Positions 8,749-17,916 of a DNA stretch of 64,000 nt are shown here, in pieces. How positions within the stretch are numbered: the stretch's first letter is position 1; every line of letters starts with the position of its first letter. The notes beneath the pieces are model-generated. The model was not told the DNA's origin. It saw nothing but the letters and a program-made list of their open reading frames with translations, and searched no databases. Source of the DNA: Oxalobacteraceae bacterium OTU3CAMAD1 (lineage in GTDB: Bacteria > Pseudomonadota > Gammaproteobacteria > Burkholderiales > Burkholderiaceae_D); the NCBI GenBank assembly GCA_024123915.1, contig CP099650.1, positions 3,906,001-3,970,000 of the forward strand, given 5' to 3'. Made by a program: the position numbers and the translations under genes.

Positions 8749-10479
8749 TCACTCGCAGCTGAAGCTGGCCGCATCCTCGATGTTGCCGCTGCCTTTGTAC
8801 TTGGCCGCCTTCGGATACGGGCACAGCGGACGGGTGCGGTTGGCCGCCCAGCTGGCCGGCACGTCGGCATTGACGCCACCGGCGTTGCCGGCGCCGCGCA
8901 CGCTGGCGATGACGTTGTCCGGCGCCTGGCCGCGTTCGACCCAGGCGACCAGCGGCGTCAGCATGTCGAACTGTTCCGCCGACGGGCCACCGGCGCAGTG
9001 GTTCATGCCGGGCACGCGGAAGAAGCGGGCGAAGTTCGAGGCGTCGCCGCCGTTGGCCGCGCGCAAGCCGTCATACCAGGCGGTGGTGTCGTCGCTGGAG
9101 AAGATCGGATCGGCGGTGCCGTGGTACACCATCATCTTGCCGCCACGGTTCTTCAAGGTGCCGAGGTTGGTCGGGTTGGGTGGCAGCATGAACGACAGCG
9201 CGCTTTCGGTATAGACGGCGGTGGTGGCGCCGACCCGCGCCAGCATGCTGTCGATACTGCCTGTCAGCGCGAACTGCGGTCCGTTGAAAGTCGCCAGGTT
9301 TTCCGGAGGCGCTTGCCAGATCAGTCCAACCGCGCCGGAATCGCGGGTCAGCGGGCTGTTGAACTTCCAGTCGGCCCAGCCGCCAGTCGAGATGCCGGCG
9401 TCGTATGGCCAGCTGGAATAGAACTTCGCGCCGGCGCTGGTGGTCGCGCCCGAGAACAGGCCCCCGATCGTGGTTTTTTGCGCCGCGCTCAGGCAGCTGC
9501 CGTCGCGCGCGCCAGTGCAGGTCGGCACGTCCCGATTGAGGTCGAAGGCCGCCTGGCACGCCTGCGTATTTTGAATCAGGCCGTCGGTGGCGCCATCCAG
9601 CGCGTCGCATTTCGCCAGAACGGCGTTCTCGACGGTGGTACGTTCGGCCTTGGTGAAGCCGGTCGACAAGTCGCCCGGCGTGGTGGCCAGCGAATTGTAG
9701 GCCTGTCCGCCGGCGATGTTGGCGATCGCCGCCAACGGCAGGCGGAAGCCTGGATTGCCGACCAGGAAACCGTCGTATTGATCGGCGATGCGCGCCGCCG
9801 CCACCATCGCGTGGCGGCCGCCGTTGGAGCAACCACCGAAGTAGGAGCGCGCCGGCGCCTTGCCGTAGGCAATCTGGATCAGGTTCTTGGCCATCGGCGT
9901 CAGCTTGCCGGCGGCCTGGTAACCGTAGTCGAGACGCGCTTGCGGATCGATGCCGAAGGCGGGATTGGGCGCGCCGTGGCCGGCGTCGGAACTGATGACG
10001 GCGAAGCCCATGTTGAGCGCGCTATCCAGCGGACCGCCACCGCCAACCTGGCCCGTGGCCGGCACGACCGAACCGTCCAGGCCGCCGTTGCCTTGATAGA
10101 AGAAGCGGCCGTTCCAGTTCAGGGGCAGGCGCATTTCGAAGCCGATCGCGTAGCGGGCGCCATCGACGGTGCTGACGCGATCGAACATGCGGCCGGTCAC
10201 CTGGCAATGGGCCGGGATGGGTTTGCCGGCGACGCGCAAGGTACCGGCGGCAATGCTGTTGGCGGCCGTGATGGTGGTGTTGGCGAGCTGGATCCTGGTG
10301 ACCAGATCGGTGCAGGACGGCAGCGCCGCCCCGGTGGCTGCCGCCAGGCGGGGCAGGCCGGTGCTGTCGATGCTGTCACCGCCGCCGCCCGCGCAAGCGC
10401 TCAGCAGCATGGCCGCCGCGATGGCGGTGGCGAGCGGAATCATCGGGGGTGTGGCTGGGTTGGTGTCGCGGCTTTTCAT
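8749..10479 (-). CDS. Tannase/feruloyl esterase family lipoprotein
   Basis: 576 residues beginning with a hydrophobic leader and lipobox (AAAMLLSAC at about residues 21-29), so probably a lipid-anchored exported protein. It shows the family's CS-D-HC arrangement: nucleophile Ser in FGGCSNGGRHAM, Asp in VYHGTADPIFS, His in VPGMNHCAGG, with Cys next to Ser and His positioned to form the disulfide that joins them. Family members hydrolyse feruloyl or galloyl esters on plant polysaccharides and tannins. It lies 118 bases downstream of a solute-binding protein and the Fcs-Vdh-Ech genes on the same strand, so feruloyl esterase activity is the more likely role: it would release the ferulate that those enzymes degrade. 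An AGGAG lies about 10 bases before the ATG. Confidence 0.88.
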   Translation of the reverse strand: MKSRDTNPATPPMIPLATAIAAAMLLSACAGGGGDSIDSTGLPRLAAATGAALPSCTDLVTRIQLANTTITAANSIAAGTLRVAGKPIPAHCQVTGRMFDRVSTVDGARYAIGFEMRLPLNWNGRFFYQGNGGLDGSVVPATGQVGGGGPLDSALNMGFAVISSDAGHGAPNPAFGIDPQARLDYGYQAAGKLTPMAKNLIQIAYGKAPARSYFGGCSNGGRHAMVAAARIADQYDGFLVGNPGFRLPLAAIANIAGGQAYNSLATTPGDLSTGFTKAERTTVENAVLAKCDALDGATDGLIQNTQACQAAFDLNRDVPTCTGARDGSCLSAAQKTTIGGLFSGATTSAGAKFYSSWPYDAGISTGGWADWKFNSPLTRDSGAVGLIWQAPPENLATFNGPQFALTGSIDSMLARVGATTAVYTESALSFMLPPNPTNLGTLKNRGGKMMVYHGTADPIFSSDDTTAWYDGLRAANGGDASNFARFFRVPGMNHCAGGPSAEQFDMLTPLVAWVERGQAPDNVIASVRGAGNAGGVNADVPASWAANRTRPLCPYPKAAKYKGSGNIEDAASFSCE

Positions 10480-10597
10480 GCGAGTTGTCTCCTCTGTTCT
10501 TGCAAAGCGATGGACGCGCGGGTCCCGCGCAGCGTTCTGGTGGCTGCGTCGGGACCGGCTTGGGATACTGCGGGGTGGAGCGGGGTAAGGCTGACTA

Positions 10598-11776
10598 CTA
10601 GTTCGGCATCACGTCCTTGATGGTGCTGATCGGCGCGTTGACCAGCTTGCCGTTGACCTTCTTGACTTCGCGCACGTACATGTTCTGGATGATATCGCGC
10701 GACGCCGGGTCGATGCTGATCGGACCGCGCGGGCTGTCCAGCTTCATGCTCGACAGTACCTTCATGGCGGTGTCGCCCGTGACGGTGCCGTTCAGCTTGC
10801 GGATGGTCTCGTACAGCATGGCCATCGTGTCATACGCGGCCACGGTGACGAAGGTCGGCGGACGGGCGTTCGGCAGGGCGGCGGCATAGGCGGTCAGGAA
10901 GGACTTGTTGGCCGCGTTGTCCAGCGCCGTCGAATAGTTCAGCACCGTGATGGCGCCGAGTGCGCGGTCGCCCAGCGCCTCCAGGGTCGGATGGTCGCTG
11001 GTCATGTCGCCCACGCCCAGGAACTTGATGCCGGCCTTGTCCAGGCCCTTGTCGCTGAAGGCCTTGAGCAGGGCGGTGCCGTCTTCGGCGCCGGGGGCGA
11101 AGAAGAACAAGGCGTCCGGCTTCTCGTCCTTGATGCGCTGGATGAATGGCGAGTAGTCGGGATTGGCCAGCGGCGCCCGCGACGAGCCAACCAGCTTGCC
11201 GCCGCCGGCCGTGAAGCCCTTGCCGAAGCGCGCTTCGGCGTCGATGCCGGTGCTGTAGTCGCTCACCAGCGTGTACACCTTGCCGACCTTGTTCTGGGCG
11301 GTCCAGGTGCCGAATGGCTCGGTCATCTGCTGCATCGTCATGCTGGTGCGCAGCATGTACGGCGACTTGGCGGTGATGCCGGTGGTGACGGCGTTCATGA
11401 CGATCATCGGGATCTTGGCCTGGGTGGCAATCGGCGCCACCGCCAGCGCGCTAGGCGTCAGCGAGAAGCCGATCAGGAAGCTGACCTTGTCGCGGGAGAT
11501 CAGCTCCTGGGCCGCGCGCTTGGACATGTCGGCGTTGGTGCCGCCGTCGTCGCGGTAGATGATCTCGATCTTTTTGCCGGCCACGGTGGCGCCGTTCTGC
11601 TGCATATAGGTCTTGATGCCATCCTCGAACGGCTTGCCGGTGTTGGCGAAAGGCCCGGTCAGCGCGGCGATGACGCCGACCTTGATAGTGTCCTGCGCCT
11701 GCGCCACGCCGATGTTCATGCCGATCAGGGCCACGCTGACGACCATGCCGATGTTGGCCAGTTTTTTAAGTTTCAT
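10598..11776 (-). CDS. Branched-chain-amino-acid-type ABC transporter substrate-binding protein, probably for aromatic acids
   Basis: 392 residues with a signal peptide ending AQAQ and a type I periplasmic-binding fold of the LivK/Leu-Ile-Val class (IKVGVIAALTGPFANTGKPFEDGIKTY; SFLIGFSLTPSALAVAPIA). It is the fourth gene after ech, vdh and fcs in the same direction and has a good GGAGACAAGC site. LivK-like proteins in hydroxycinnamate clusters often bind aromatic acids, so ferulate or p-coumarate is a reasonable ligand guess. No permease or ATPase genes are nearby, so it would have to share a transporter encoded elsewhere. Confidence 0.85.
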   Translation of the reverse strand: MKLKKLANIGMVVSVALIGMNIGVAQAQDTIKVGVIAALTGPFANTGKPFEDGIKTYMQQNGATVAGKKIEIIYRDDGGTNADMSKRAAQELISRDKVSFLIGFSLTPSALAVAPIATQAKIPMIVMNAVTTGITAKSPYMLRTSMTMQQMTEPFGTWTAQNKVGKVYTLVSDYSTGIDAEARFGKGFTAGGGKLVGSSRAPLANPDYSPFIQRIKDEKPDALFFFAPGAEDGTALLKAFSDKGLDKAGIKFLGVGDMTSDHPTLEALGDRALGAITVLNYSTALDNAANKSFLTAYAAALPNARPPTFVTVAAYDTMAMLYETIRKLNGTVTGDTAMKVLSSMKLDSPRGPISIDPASRDIIQNMYVREVKKVNGKLVNAPISTIKDVMPN

Positions 11777-11799
11777 TGCTTGTCTCCGTCTTTTTTAGT

Positions 11800-13671
11800 T
11801 TATGCCGCGATGATTACTTGTGGATCGGTGCCTTCATACAGTGCGTCGACCACGGCGGCCCGCCGCGTCAGCACCGCCGACTGGTTGATCGAACCCTTGT
11901 CGGTCATCTCGCGATGATCGACGGACGGCGGTTCGGGTAGTAACAGCAGCCGGTCGATGCGCATCGACGAACCGCTGGCGTCCTGGTTCAACAACTTGAG
12001 CAAGCGTTCGAAGCAGGCCCGTACCGGCGCGCTGGCCAGCACTTCGGCGGCGCCGGCGTCGGGGCCCAGCTCGGACAGCACCTGGCAATGCTCCATGCGC
12101 GGGAACAGCAGCAGGCCGATGGCGTTGCGGTCGATGCCGGTGACCACCGCGTCCAGCACATACGGCGCGGCCGCGCTGATCACTTTCGCGCGCAGCGGAC
12201 CGACGCTGACGAAGGTGCCGGTACTGAGCTTGAAGTCCTCGGCGATGCGGCCGTCGAACATGAACCCCAGCTCCGGTTTTTCGGGATCGACGAAGCGCAG
12301 GGCGTCGCCGGTGCAGTAGTAGCCATCCTCGTCGAAGACGGCGGCGTTCAGGTCCGGCGCGCGCCAGTAACCGGGCATCACGTGCGGGCCGCTGAAGCGC
12401 GCTTCCAGCTTGTCGCCGAACGGCACCAGCTTGACTTTGCAGCCCGGCGCCGGCACGCCGACATAGCCGGCCTTGATGATGTTGCCGGTGCCGAAGGTGC
12501 ACGATGGCGACGTCTCCGTCATGCCCAGCCCCGTGATGATGCGCACCGACTCGCCGGTTTCGGCAATGGCGGCGTTGTCCAGCCTATCCCACGCGGCCTG
12601 CGACAGGCCGGCCCCGGCGCACAAAAACAGTTTGACGCGCGAGAAGAAGTTGGCGCTCAATTTGGCGTCGGTCTTCATGGCGTCGGTCAGCATCTCGAAC
12701 CCTTTCGGGATATTGAAATACATCGTCGGTGCGATCTCGCGCAGGTTCCGCAAGGTGGTCGGGAAGTCGCGCGGGGTCGGCTTGCCATCGTCCAGGTACA
12801 GGGTGCCGCCGTTATACAGCACGATGCCCACATTGTGGCTGCCGCCGAAGGTGTGGTTCCATGGCAGCCAATCCAGCAGCACCGGCGGTTCGTCGCCCAT
12901 GAACGGGAAGGTTTGCAGCAGCATCTGCTGGTTGCTGCACAACATGCCGTGGGTGGTGGTGACGGCCTTCGGTTTTTTGATGGAGCCGGAGGTGAACAGG
13001 AACTTGGCTACGGTGTCGACGCCGACGGCGGCATGCGCCGCTTCGACGGTCGACGGTGCGACGTCGAGCAGCGACTGGAAGCTGCTGGACTGCTGACCGG
13101 GCACTTCGCCCTGGGCCAATATCAGTTCGGCGTCGGCCGGCATCACCGCCTTGATGGCGCGGCTGTAGGCGGCGCCGTCGCAGGCGAACAGCGCGCCGGG
13201 TGTCAGCTTGGCCAGCATTTCGGACAGCTTTGTGAAGTCGGTCGCCACCAGCGAGTACGAAGGCGACACCGGCGCATACGGAATGCCGGCGTACATCGCG
13301 CCCAGCGCGAGTTGGAAGTGTTCCAGGTCGTTACCGGACAGGATCACCAGCGGACGTTCGGCCGACAGGCCGCGATCGAGCAGCGCCTGGCCGATGCTGC
13401 GCGCGCGGCGCAGCACCTCGGCGTACGACAGTCGTATCCATTCGCCGTCGCCATCGGCCGCGCGGCGCGCGACCAGGGTGCGCTCTGGATGGGCGGCGGC
13501 GCCCGATTCAAGACGGTCGGTAAAGCGCGACGGGAACGCCTCCAGCGGCGTGACGGCGTCCACGTGCCACAGGCCGTCGGCCTGGTAGGCCGCGATCTGC
13601 GGATTGCCCAGCCTGACCGGGCGTCGCTTTGCCGTGCCGCTGGACTGCTCCGCGATCATCGTTTGATTCAT
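11800..13671 (-). CDS. fcs: Feruloyl-CoA synthase
   Basis: A 623-residue acyl-adenylate-forming enzyme that activates ferulate, p-coumarate or caffeate with ATP and CoA in the cytoplasm, the first step of CoA-dependent non-beta-oxidative side-chain removal. The N-terminus PVRLGNPQI and the region SYSLVATDFTKLSEML match the feruloyl-CoA synthase subfamily. The adenylate-forming motif reads FTSGSIKKPKAV, with Ile where most relatives have Thr; YCTGDALRF and FDGRIAEDFKL supply the ATP-ribose and hinge motifs. It follows vdh by 12 bases with an AGGAG site. The Ile substitution in the P-loop-like motif is worth noting but the remaining core is intact. Confidence 0.9.
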   Translation of the reverse strand: MNQTMIAEQSSGTAKRRPVRLGNPQIAAYQADGLWHVDAVTPLEAFPSRFTDRLESGAAAHPERTLVARRAADGDGEWIRLSYAEVLRRARSIGQALLDRGLSAERPLVILSGNDLEHFQLALGAMYAGIPYAPVSPSYSLVATDFTKLSEMLAKLTPGALFACDGAAYSRAIKAVMPADAELILAQGEVPGQQSSSFQSLLDVAPSTVEAAHAAVGVDTVAKFLFTSGSIKKPKAVTTTHGMLCSNQQMLLQTFPFMGDEPPVLLDWLPWNHTFGGSHNVGIVLYNGGTLYLDDGKPTPRDFPTTLRNLREIAPTMYFNIPKGFEMLTDAMKTDAKLSANFFSRVKLFLCAGAGLSQAAWDRLDNAAIAETGESVRIITGLGMTETSPSCTFGTGNIIKAGYVGVPAPGCKVKLVPFGDKLEARFSGPHVMPGYWRAPDLNAAVFDEDGYYCTGDALRFVDPEKPELGFMFDGRIAEDFKLSTGTFVSVGPLRAKVISAAAPYVLDAVVTGIDRNAIGLLLFPRMEHCQVLSELGPDAGAAEVLASAPVRACFERLLKLLNQDASGSSMRIDRLLLLPEPPSVDHREMTDKGSINQSAVLTRRAAVVDALYEGTDPQVIIAA

Positions 13672-13683
13672 GCGGAGCTCCTG

Positions 13684-15129
13684 TCAGATCGGGTAGTGGC
13701 GCGAGGTCGTCTGGATCGTGATCCAGCGCAGCTCCGTGAACTCGGCGATGGCCGCCTTGCCGCCGAAACGCCCGTAACCGCTGCCCTTGACGCCGCCGAA
13801 CGGCATCTGCGCCTCATCGTGCACGGTCGGACCGTTGATGTGGCAGATGCCCGACTCGATGCGGCGCGCGACGGCCATGGCACGGCCGATGTCGCGGCTG
13901 AAGACCGCCGACGACAGGCCGTATTCGCTGTCGTTGGCCAGCGCGATGGCTTCCTCGTCGGTGTCGAAGCGCAGGATCGAGACGATCGGACCGAACGATT
14001 CTTCCTGATAGACCTTCATCTCCGGCGTGACGCCGTCGACGATGGCCGGCTGCATGATGTTGCCGACCACTTCCGCCGAGCTTTGGGTGACCTTGGCGCC
14101 GCGATCGCGGGCATCCTGCAGCATGGCGGCAACGCGGGTGGTGGCCGACGGATCGATCATGCCGGACAACGGGGCGTCGCTTTGCGCCGCCTTCAAGGTG
14201 GCGGTTTTGGCGGCCAGCTTTTCCAGGAAGGCCGGCGCCACTTTGTTGTCGACCAAAATGCGGTCGGCCGACATGCAGATCTGGCCCTGGTTGAAGAAGG
14301 CGCTGAACGCGGCCGCTTCGACGGCTTCGTCGAGGTCCGCGTCGTCCAGGATCAGCAGCGGGTTCTTGCCGCCCAGTTCCAACAGCACGGGTTTCAGGTG
14401 GCGGGCGCAATGCTGGGCGATGATGCGGCCCACATTGGTCGAACCGGTGAAGTTGACGCGGCGGACGGCCGGCGCGGCGATCAGGCGTTCCACCACCTGC
14501 GGCGCGTCCTGCGGCGCGTTGGTGATGACGTTGACGACGCCGGGCGCGAAGCCGGCTTCCTCGAACACGGTGCCGATCAGGCGATGCAGCGACGGGCACA
14601 ATTCGGAAGCCTTGAGAATTACGGTATTGCCGCAAGCGAGCGGCATGGCGATGGCGCGGGTCCCCAGGATGATCGGGGCGTTCCACGGCGCCAGGCCGAC
14701 CACCACGCCGCAGGCCTGGCGCAGGCCCATCGCCATCGAGCCGGGGACGTCGGATGGAATGACTTCGCCGCTGATCTGGGTGGTCATCGACGCCGCTTCA
14801 CGCAGCATGTTGCCGGCCAGGGTGACGTTGAACTGATACCACATCGGGCTGCCGCCCGCTTCGGCGACGCCGCGCGCGACGAATTCGGCGCGGTATTTTT
14901 CCATCGTGTCGGCGGCTTTGAGCAGCAGGGCGCGGCGGGCGCCGGGCGCCATCGCCGACCAAGCGGGGAAGGCGTCCTGCGCGGCCTTCACGGCCCGGTC
15001 GACATCGGCCAGTTGCGCGGCGGCGGCGCGGGTAACCACCTCGCCGGTGGCGGGGCTGCGCCGTTCGAAGGTGGCATTGTCTTGGGCGGCGGCGCCTTGG
15101 CCGCCGATCAGCAGATCGGTATCAAACAT
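13684..15129 (-). CDS. vdh: Vanillin dehydrogenase (aromatic aldehyde dehydrogenase)
   Basis: A 481-residue NAD(P)-dependent aldehyde dehydrogenase: LELGGKNP contains the general-base Glu, FNQGQICMSADR the catalytic Cys, and NFTGSTNVGR the cofactor-binding segment. Resemblance to salicylaldehyde/vanillin dehydrogenases plus the position between fcs and ech identify vanillin as the substrate, oxidised to vanillate. The C-terminal end (FTELRWITIQTTSRHYPI) is the type found in these aromatic aldehyde dehydrogenases. AAAGGAGACCACC precedes the ATG. Confidence 0.9.
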   Translation of the reverse strand: MFDTDLLIGGQGAAAQDNATFERRSPATGEVVTRAAAAQLADVDRAVKAAQDAFPAWSAMAPGARRALLLKAADTMEKYRAEFVARGVAEAGGSPMWYQFNVTLAGNMLREAASMTTQISGEVIPSDVPGSMAMGLRQACGVVVGLAPWNAPIILGTRAIAMPLACGNTVILKASELCPSLHRLIGTVFEEAGFAPGVVNVITNAPQDAPQVVERLIAAPAVRRVNFTGSTNVGRIIAQHCARHLKPVLLELGGKNPLLILDDADLDEAVEAAAFSAFFNQGQICMSADRILVDNKVAPAFLEKLAAKTATLKAAQSDAPLSGMIDPSATTRVAAMLQDARDRGAKVTQSSAEVVGNIMQPAIVDGVTPEMKVYQEESFGPIVSILRFDTDEEAIALANDSEYGLSSAVFSRDIGRAMAVARRIESGICHINGPTVHDEAQMPFGGVKGSGYGRFGGKAAIAEFTELRWITIQTTSRHYPI

Positions 15130-15158
15130 GGTGGTCTCCTTTATTTTTGTTGTAGAGT

Positions 15159-15992
15159 TTAGCCGCGTTTGAAAGTCTGCAGACCTGGTTTGATCGTCTT
15201 ATCGTCCAGGAACTGCTTGAGGCCTTGCGCGCGTCCTTTTTCCGGATCGCGGTAGTTGGATTGGTCGACCTTGGCGTACAGGTAGTCCTCGTTCTGGTCC
15301 CAATTGAGTTCGCGGCAGCGCTTGAAGCCGTTCTTGGCGATGCGCAGCACGGTCGGCGCCTTGGCCAGCAGTTTTTCGGCCAGCGCGATGACTTCGTCGC
15401 GCAGTTGGGCGCGCGGTACGCTCTTGTTGATCAGGCCCATGGCGGCTGCCTCCTGGCCGGTGAAGGTGTCGCCGGTCATGATGTAGTGCAGCGCCTGGCG
15501 GTGGCCCATGGTGTCGGCGACAGCTTTGCTGACCAGGTTACCGGGCGGGATGCCCCAGTTGATCTCGGACAGGCCGAACACCGCTTCGTCGGCGGCGATG
15601 GCCAGGTCGCAGGCGACCAGCGGCGAGAACGCGCCGCCGAAGCACCAGCCGTTGACCATGGCGATGGTCGGCTTGCTGTACATGCGCAGCAGCTTCCATT
15701 GCCACTGCGAGCAGTCGCGGCGCAGGCGCTCCTGGAAGATCTCCGGTTTGCCGTCGTTTTCGCGGAAGTACTCTTTCAGGTCCATGCCGGCGGTCCAGGC
15801 GTCACCGGCGCCGGTCAGTACGACCACTTGCGCTTCCTCGTCCAGTTCCAGCGTTTCCAGAACGTCGATCATCTCGCGGTTCAGGGTCGGGCTCATGGCG
15901 TTGCGCTTGTCGGGACGGTTCAGGGTGATCCAGCCGATACCTTTTTCAACATCGACTTTGACGGTTTCCCAGCGGGCTTCATATTTGGACAT
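15159..15992 (-). CDS. ech: Hydroxycinnamoyl-CoA (feruloyl-CoA) hydratase/lyase
   Basis: A 277-residue crotonase-fold enzyme that hydrates feruloyl-CoA and cleaves it to vanillin and acetyl-CoA. Counting from the first Met, Ser123, Glu143 and Tyr239 all fall where the Pseudomonas fluorescens enzyme (HCHL) has its functional Ser123, Glu143 and Tyr239, so the assignment is specific and not just generic crotonase. The oxyanion-hole segments AGMDLKEYF and GWCFGGAFSP are present. First gene of the operon: AAAAGGAGACACATTGT precedes the ATG, and the divergent MarR gene lies across a 117-base gap containing a palindromic operator. Confidence 0.95.
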   Translation of the reverse strand: MSKYEARWETVKVDVEKGIGWITLNRPDKRNAMSPTLNREMIDVLETLELDEEAQVVVLTGAGDAWTAGMDLKEYFRENDGKPEIFQERLRRDCSQWQWKLLRMYSKPTIAMVNGWCFGGAFSPLVACDLAIAADEAVFGLSEINWGIPPGNLVSKAVADTMGHRQALHYIMTGDTFTGQEAAAMGLINKSVPRAQLRDEVIALAEKLLAKAPTVLRIAKNGFKRCRELNWDQNEDYLYAKVDQSNYRDPEKGRAQGLKQFLDDKTIKPGLQTFKRG

Positions 15993-16045
15993 ACAATGTG
16001 TCTCCTTTTAGTTGGCTAATCTTCAGACTAAGCTTTAGATTTAAG

Positions 16046-16062
16046 TATCAGGCTGCCTGATA
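16046..16062. promoter_or_regulatory. Candidate MarR operator between ech and marR
   Basis: The perfect palindrome TATCAGGC-T-GCCTGATA lies in the divergent promoter region. On the plus strand it is followed eight bases later by TATACT (16070-16075), a good -10 for the MarR gene, so a bound regulator would cover the -35/-10 spacer. For the ech operon it lies upstream of or over the promoter. Size and symmetry fit a MarR dimer site. Confidence 0.75.
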
Positions 16063-16109
16063 TGTGACTTATACTATACCCACCTCTTTTGTTTTACAAG
16101 AAAATTTTT

Positions 16110-16565
16110 ATGGTCAAAGCAGATTTTTCCGATAGCACTAAACCATTGGGCCTGGCCTACCTGGTGGGGCGTCTCGATCACGTGTTGAACAAGCGCCTGC
16201 GCGATTGCTGCGCGCCGGCCGGCGTGACGGTGCCGCAGTACACGGCGTTGTCGGTGTTCCGGGCGCAGGGCGCGTTATCGAACGCGCAGCTGGCGGTGCG
16301 GACGATGGTGTCGCCGCAGTCGGCCAACGAGATGGTGAAGTCGATCGAGGCGAAGGGTTGGATCGAGCGCACGCCCGATCCGTCGCATGGCCGCATCATC
16401 CAGATCCAGCTGACCGAGGCCGGTCACGCGATCCTGGCGCAGTGCGACGGCAAGGTGCGGGAAGTCGAGATGCAGATGTTCCCCGATATGGACCATGAGG
16501 AGCGCGTGCGCTTGCATGGACTGCTGCGCGGCGCAGTGAGGGCGCTTAGCCTCGAAGGTATTTGA
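16110..16565 (+). CDS. MarR-family regulator of the hydroxycinnamate operon
   Basis: 151 residues from the ATG at 16110. The winged helix spans about residues 45-115 (TVPQYTALSVFRAQGALSNAQLAVRTMVSPQSANEMVKSIEAKGWIER, wing DPSHGRIIQIQLTEAG). Divergent from ech-vdh-fcs and next to a perfect palindrome, it fits the pattern of MarR repressors such as FerR/CouR that are released by feruloyl- or coumaroyl-CoA; the ligand is inferred. The Shine-Dalgarno is weak: an A/T-rich stretch precedes the ATG. In-frame TTG 21 bases upstream is a less likely start. Confidence 0.85.
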   Translation: MVKADFSDSTKPLGLAYLVGRLDHVLNKRLRDCCAPAGVTVPQYTALSVFRAQGALSNAQLAVRTMVSPQSANEMVKSIEAKGWIERTPDPSHGRIIQIQLTEAGHAILAQCDGKVREVEMQMFPDMDHEERVRLHGLLRGAVRALSLEGI

Positions 16566-16574
16566 ACCGGTTCG

Positions 16575-17879
16575 TCACTGGCGCCGGGGCCACACGCTTT
16601 CCATCAACGGCTTGACGCTCAAACCGTGGACCACAATCGACAGCATGATGACGAACAGCGAAATGTGCGTCAGCCGCTGCGCCAAGTCCGGCGGCAAACC
16701 CTGTTCGATCGCATACATCAGATAGTAGATCGAACCGATGCCGCGCACGCCGAACCACGCGGTCATCGAGCGCAGCCGCATGCTGGTGTCGCTGCCGGCC
16801 AAGCCGAGGAACACGCTGGCCGGCCGCGCGATGAAGAACAGGAAGACCGCCATCCAGACGGCATCCCAATCCAGGTTATGCAGCGAGATCATGCCGCCCA
16901 GTAGCAGCACCAGGGTGAGCTCCGACAACCGCTCCAGGTGCTCCTTGAAGACCAGCGACTCGGTGCTGACGGTCAGCGGCACTTCGTGTGTCTCGCTGGT
17001 CCTGGCGGCGGCCGATTTCGCCACGTCCTGCTCCAGCAAGCCTTGCCTGTCCTTGGGCGCGCCGGCCAGCACCAACTCGGTCTGGCGCAGCGCCACGGCG
17101 GCGAAGAACACCGCCAGGAAGCCCCACGCGTGTATCAGGCTGGAGACGCCGTAGACCACGGCGATCAAGCCCAGTCCGACCAGATCGTCCATGATTTCAT
17201 GCTGCGGCTTGATGATGCGCAGGCGCCAGCCCAGGCGCGCCGTCAGCGCGCCGCCCAGGTAGCCCACCGCGATCGCCGCGCCCGAGGCCCAGACCACGTC
17301 GACGAGGAACCAGCGCCAGTGATAAGCGCCGGTGTCGTCGCCCATGCCCAGCATCGCCAGGCCGAGGAACACGAAGGGGAAGGCGCTGCCATCGTTCATG
17401 CCGGCTTCGCAGGTAAGCGTGAAACGTAGTTGGTCCTTGTCGCCGGCGTGTCGGACCTGGACGTCGGTGGCCAGCACCGGATCGGTCGGCGCCAGGACGC
17501 CGCCCAGCAGGATGCCGGCGCCTAGCGGCAGGCCGAGGACGAAGTAACCGAAGGCCGCGACCAGCGCCACCGTCAACGTCATCGACACCCAGGCAAGGCG
17601 CAACGGGGCGTCCCAATGGCGCAGCTTGAACGGTACGGGCATCTTGATCCCGGCAGAGAAAAGTGAGATCAGGATAGCGATCTCGGTCAGCACCTCCAGC
17701 AGATCCGATTGCAGCATCGGATCGAAGTCGAGAATGTTGAACACCGTGGGGCCGAGCAGAATGCCGAAGCCGAGATAGACCATCGCCGACGTGAACGGCG
17801 AGCGCGAGATGGTGGTCGCGGCCAGGCCGCGCGCCAGCATCAGCAGGCCGACCAGCAGGAACCAATGATTGGTGTTCAC
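16575..17879 (-). CDS. CPA1-type cation:proton antiporter
   Basis: 434 residues with about twelve hydrophobic segments and the sodium/hydrogen exchanger fold: GILLGPTVFN early, GGVLAPTDPVLATDVQV mid-protein, LTCEAGMNDGSAFPFV containing the conserved Asn-Asp region of NhaP-like exchangers, and AWFGVRGIGSIYYLMYA near the end. It probably exchanges Na+ or K+ for protons at the inner membrane. The start is GTG at 17879, preceded by AAGGAAACCGC. It follows the flavin reductase gene by 37 bases and may be co-transcribed; it converges with marR. Confidence 0.85.
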   Translation of the reverse strand: MNTNHWFLLVGLLMLARGLAATTISRSPFTSAMVYLGFGILLGPTVFNILDFDPMLQSDLLEVLTEIAILISLFSAGIKMPVPFKLRHWDAPLRLAWVSMTLTVALVAAFGYFVLGLPLGAGILLGGVLAPTDPVLATDVQVRHAGDKDQLRFTLTCEAGMNDGSAFPFVFLGLAMLGMGDDTGAYHWRWFLVDVVWASGAAIAVGYLGGALTARLGWRLRIIKPQHEIMDDLVGLGLIAVVYGVSSLIHAWGFLAVFFAAVALRQTELVLAGAPKDRQGLLEQDVAKSAAARTSETHEVPLTVSTESLVFKEHLERLSELTLVLLLGGMISLHNLDWDAVWMAVFLFFIARPASVFLGLAGSDTSMRLRSMTAWFGVRGIGSIYYLMYAIEQGLPPDLAQRLTHISLFVIMLSIVVHGLSVKPLMESVWPRRQ

Positions 17880-17916
17880 GCGGTTTCCTTGGTGGCGGTG
17901 GAGTGACGAGGGTTCT

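Noticed and set aside
12088..15162. Very long plus-strand open frame (about 1024 codons) opposite fcs and vdh
   Set aside because: It is antisense to genes with clear catalytic motifs, is rich in Arg, Gly, His and Gln as expected from GC-rich antisense, and has no domain or ribosome site.
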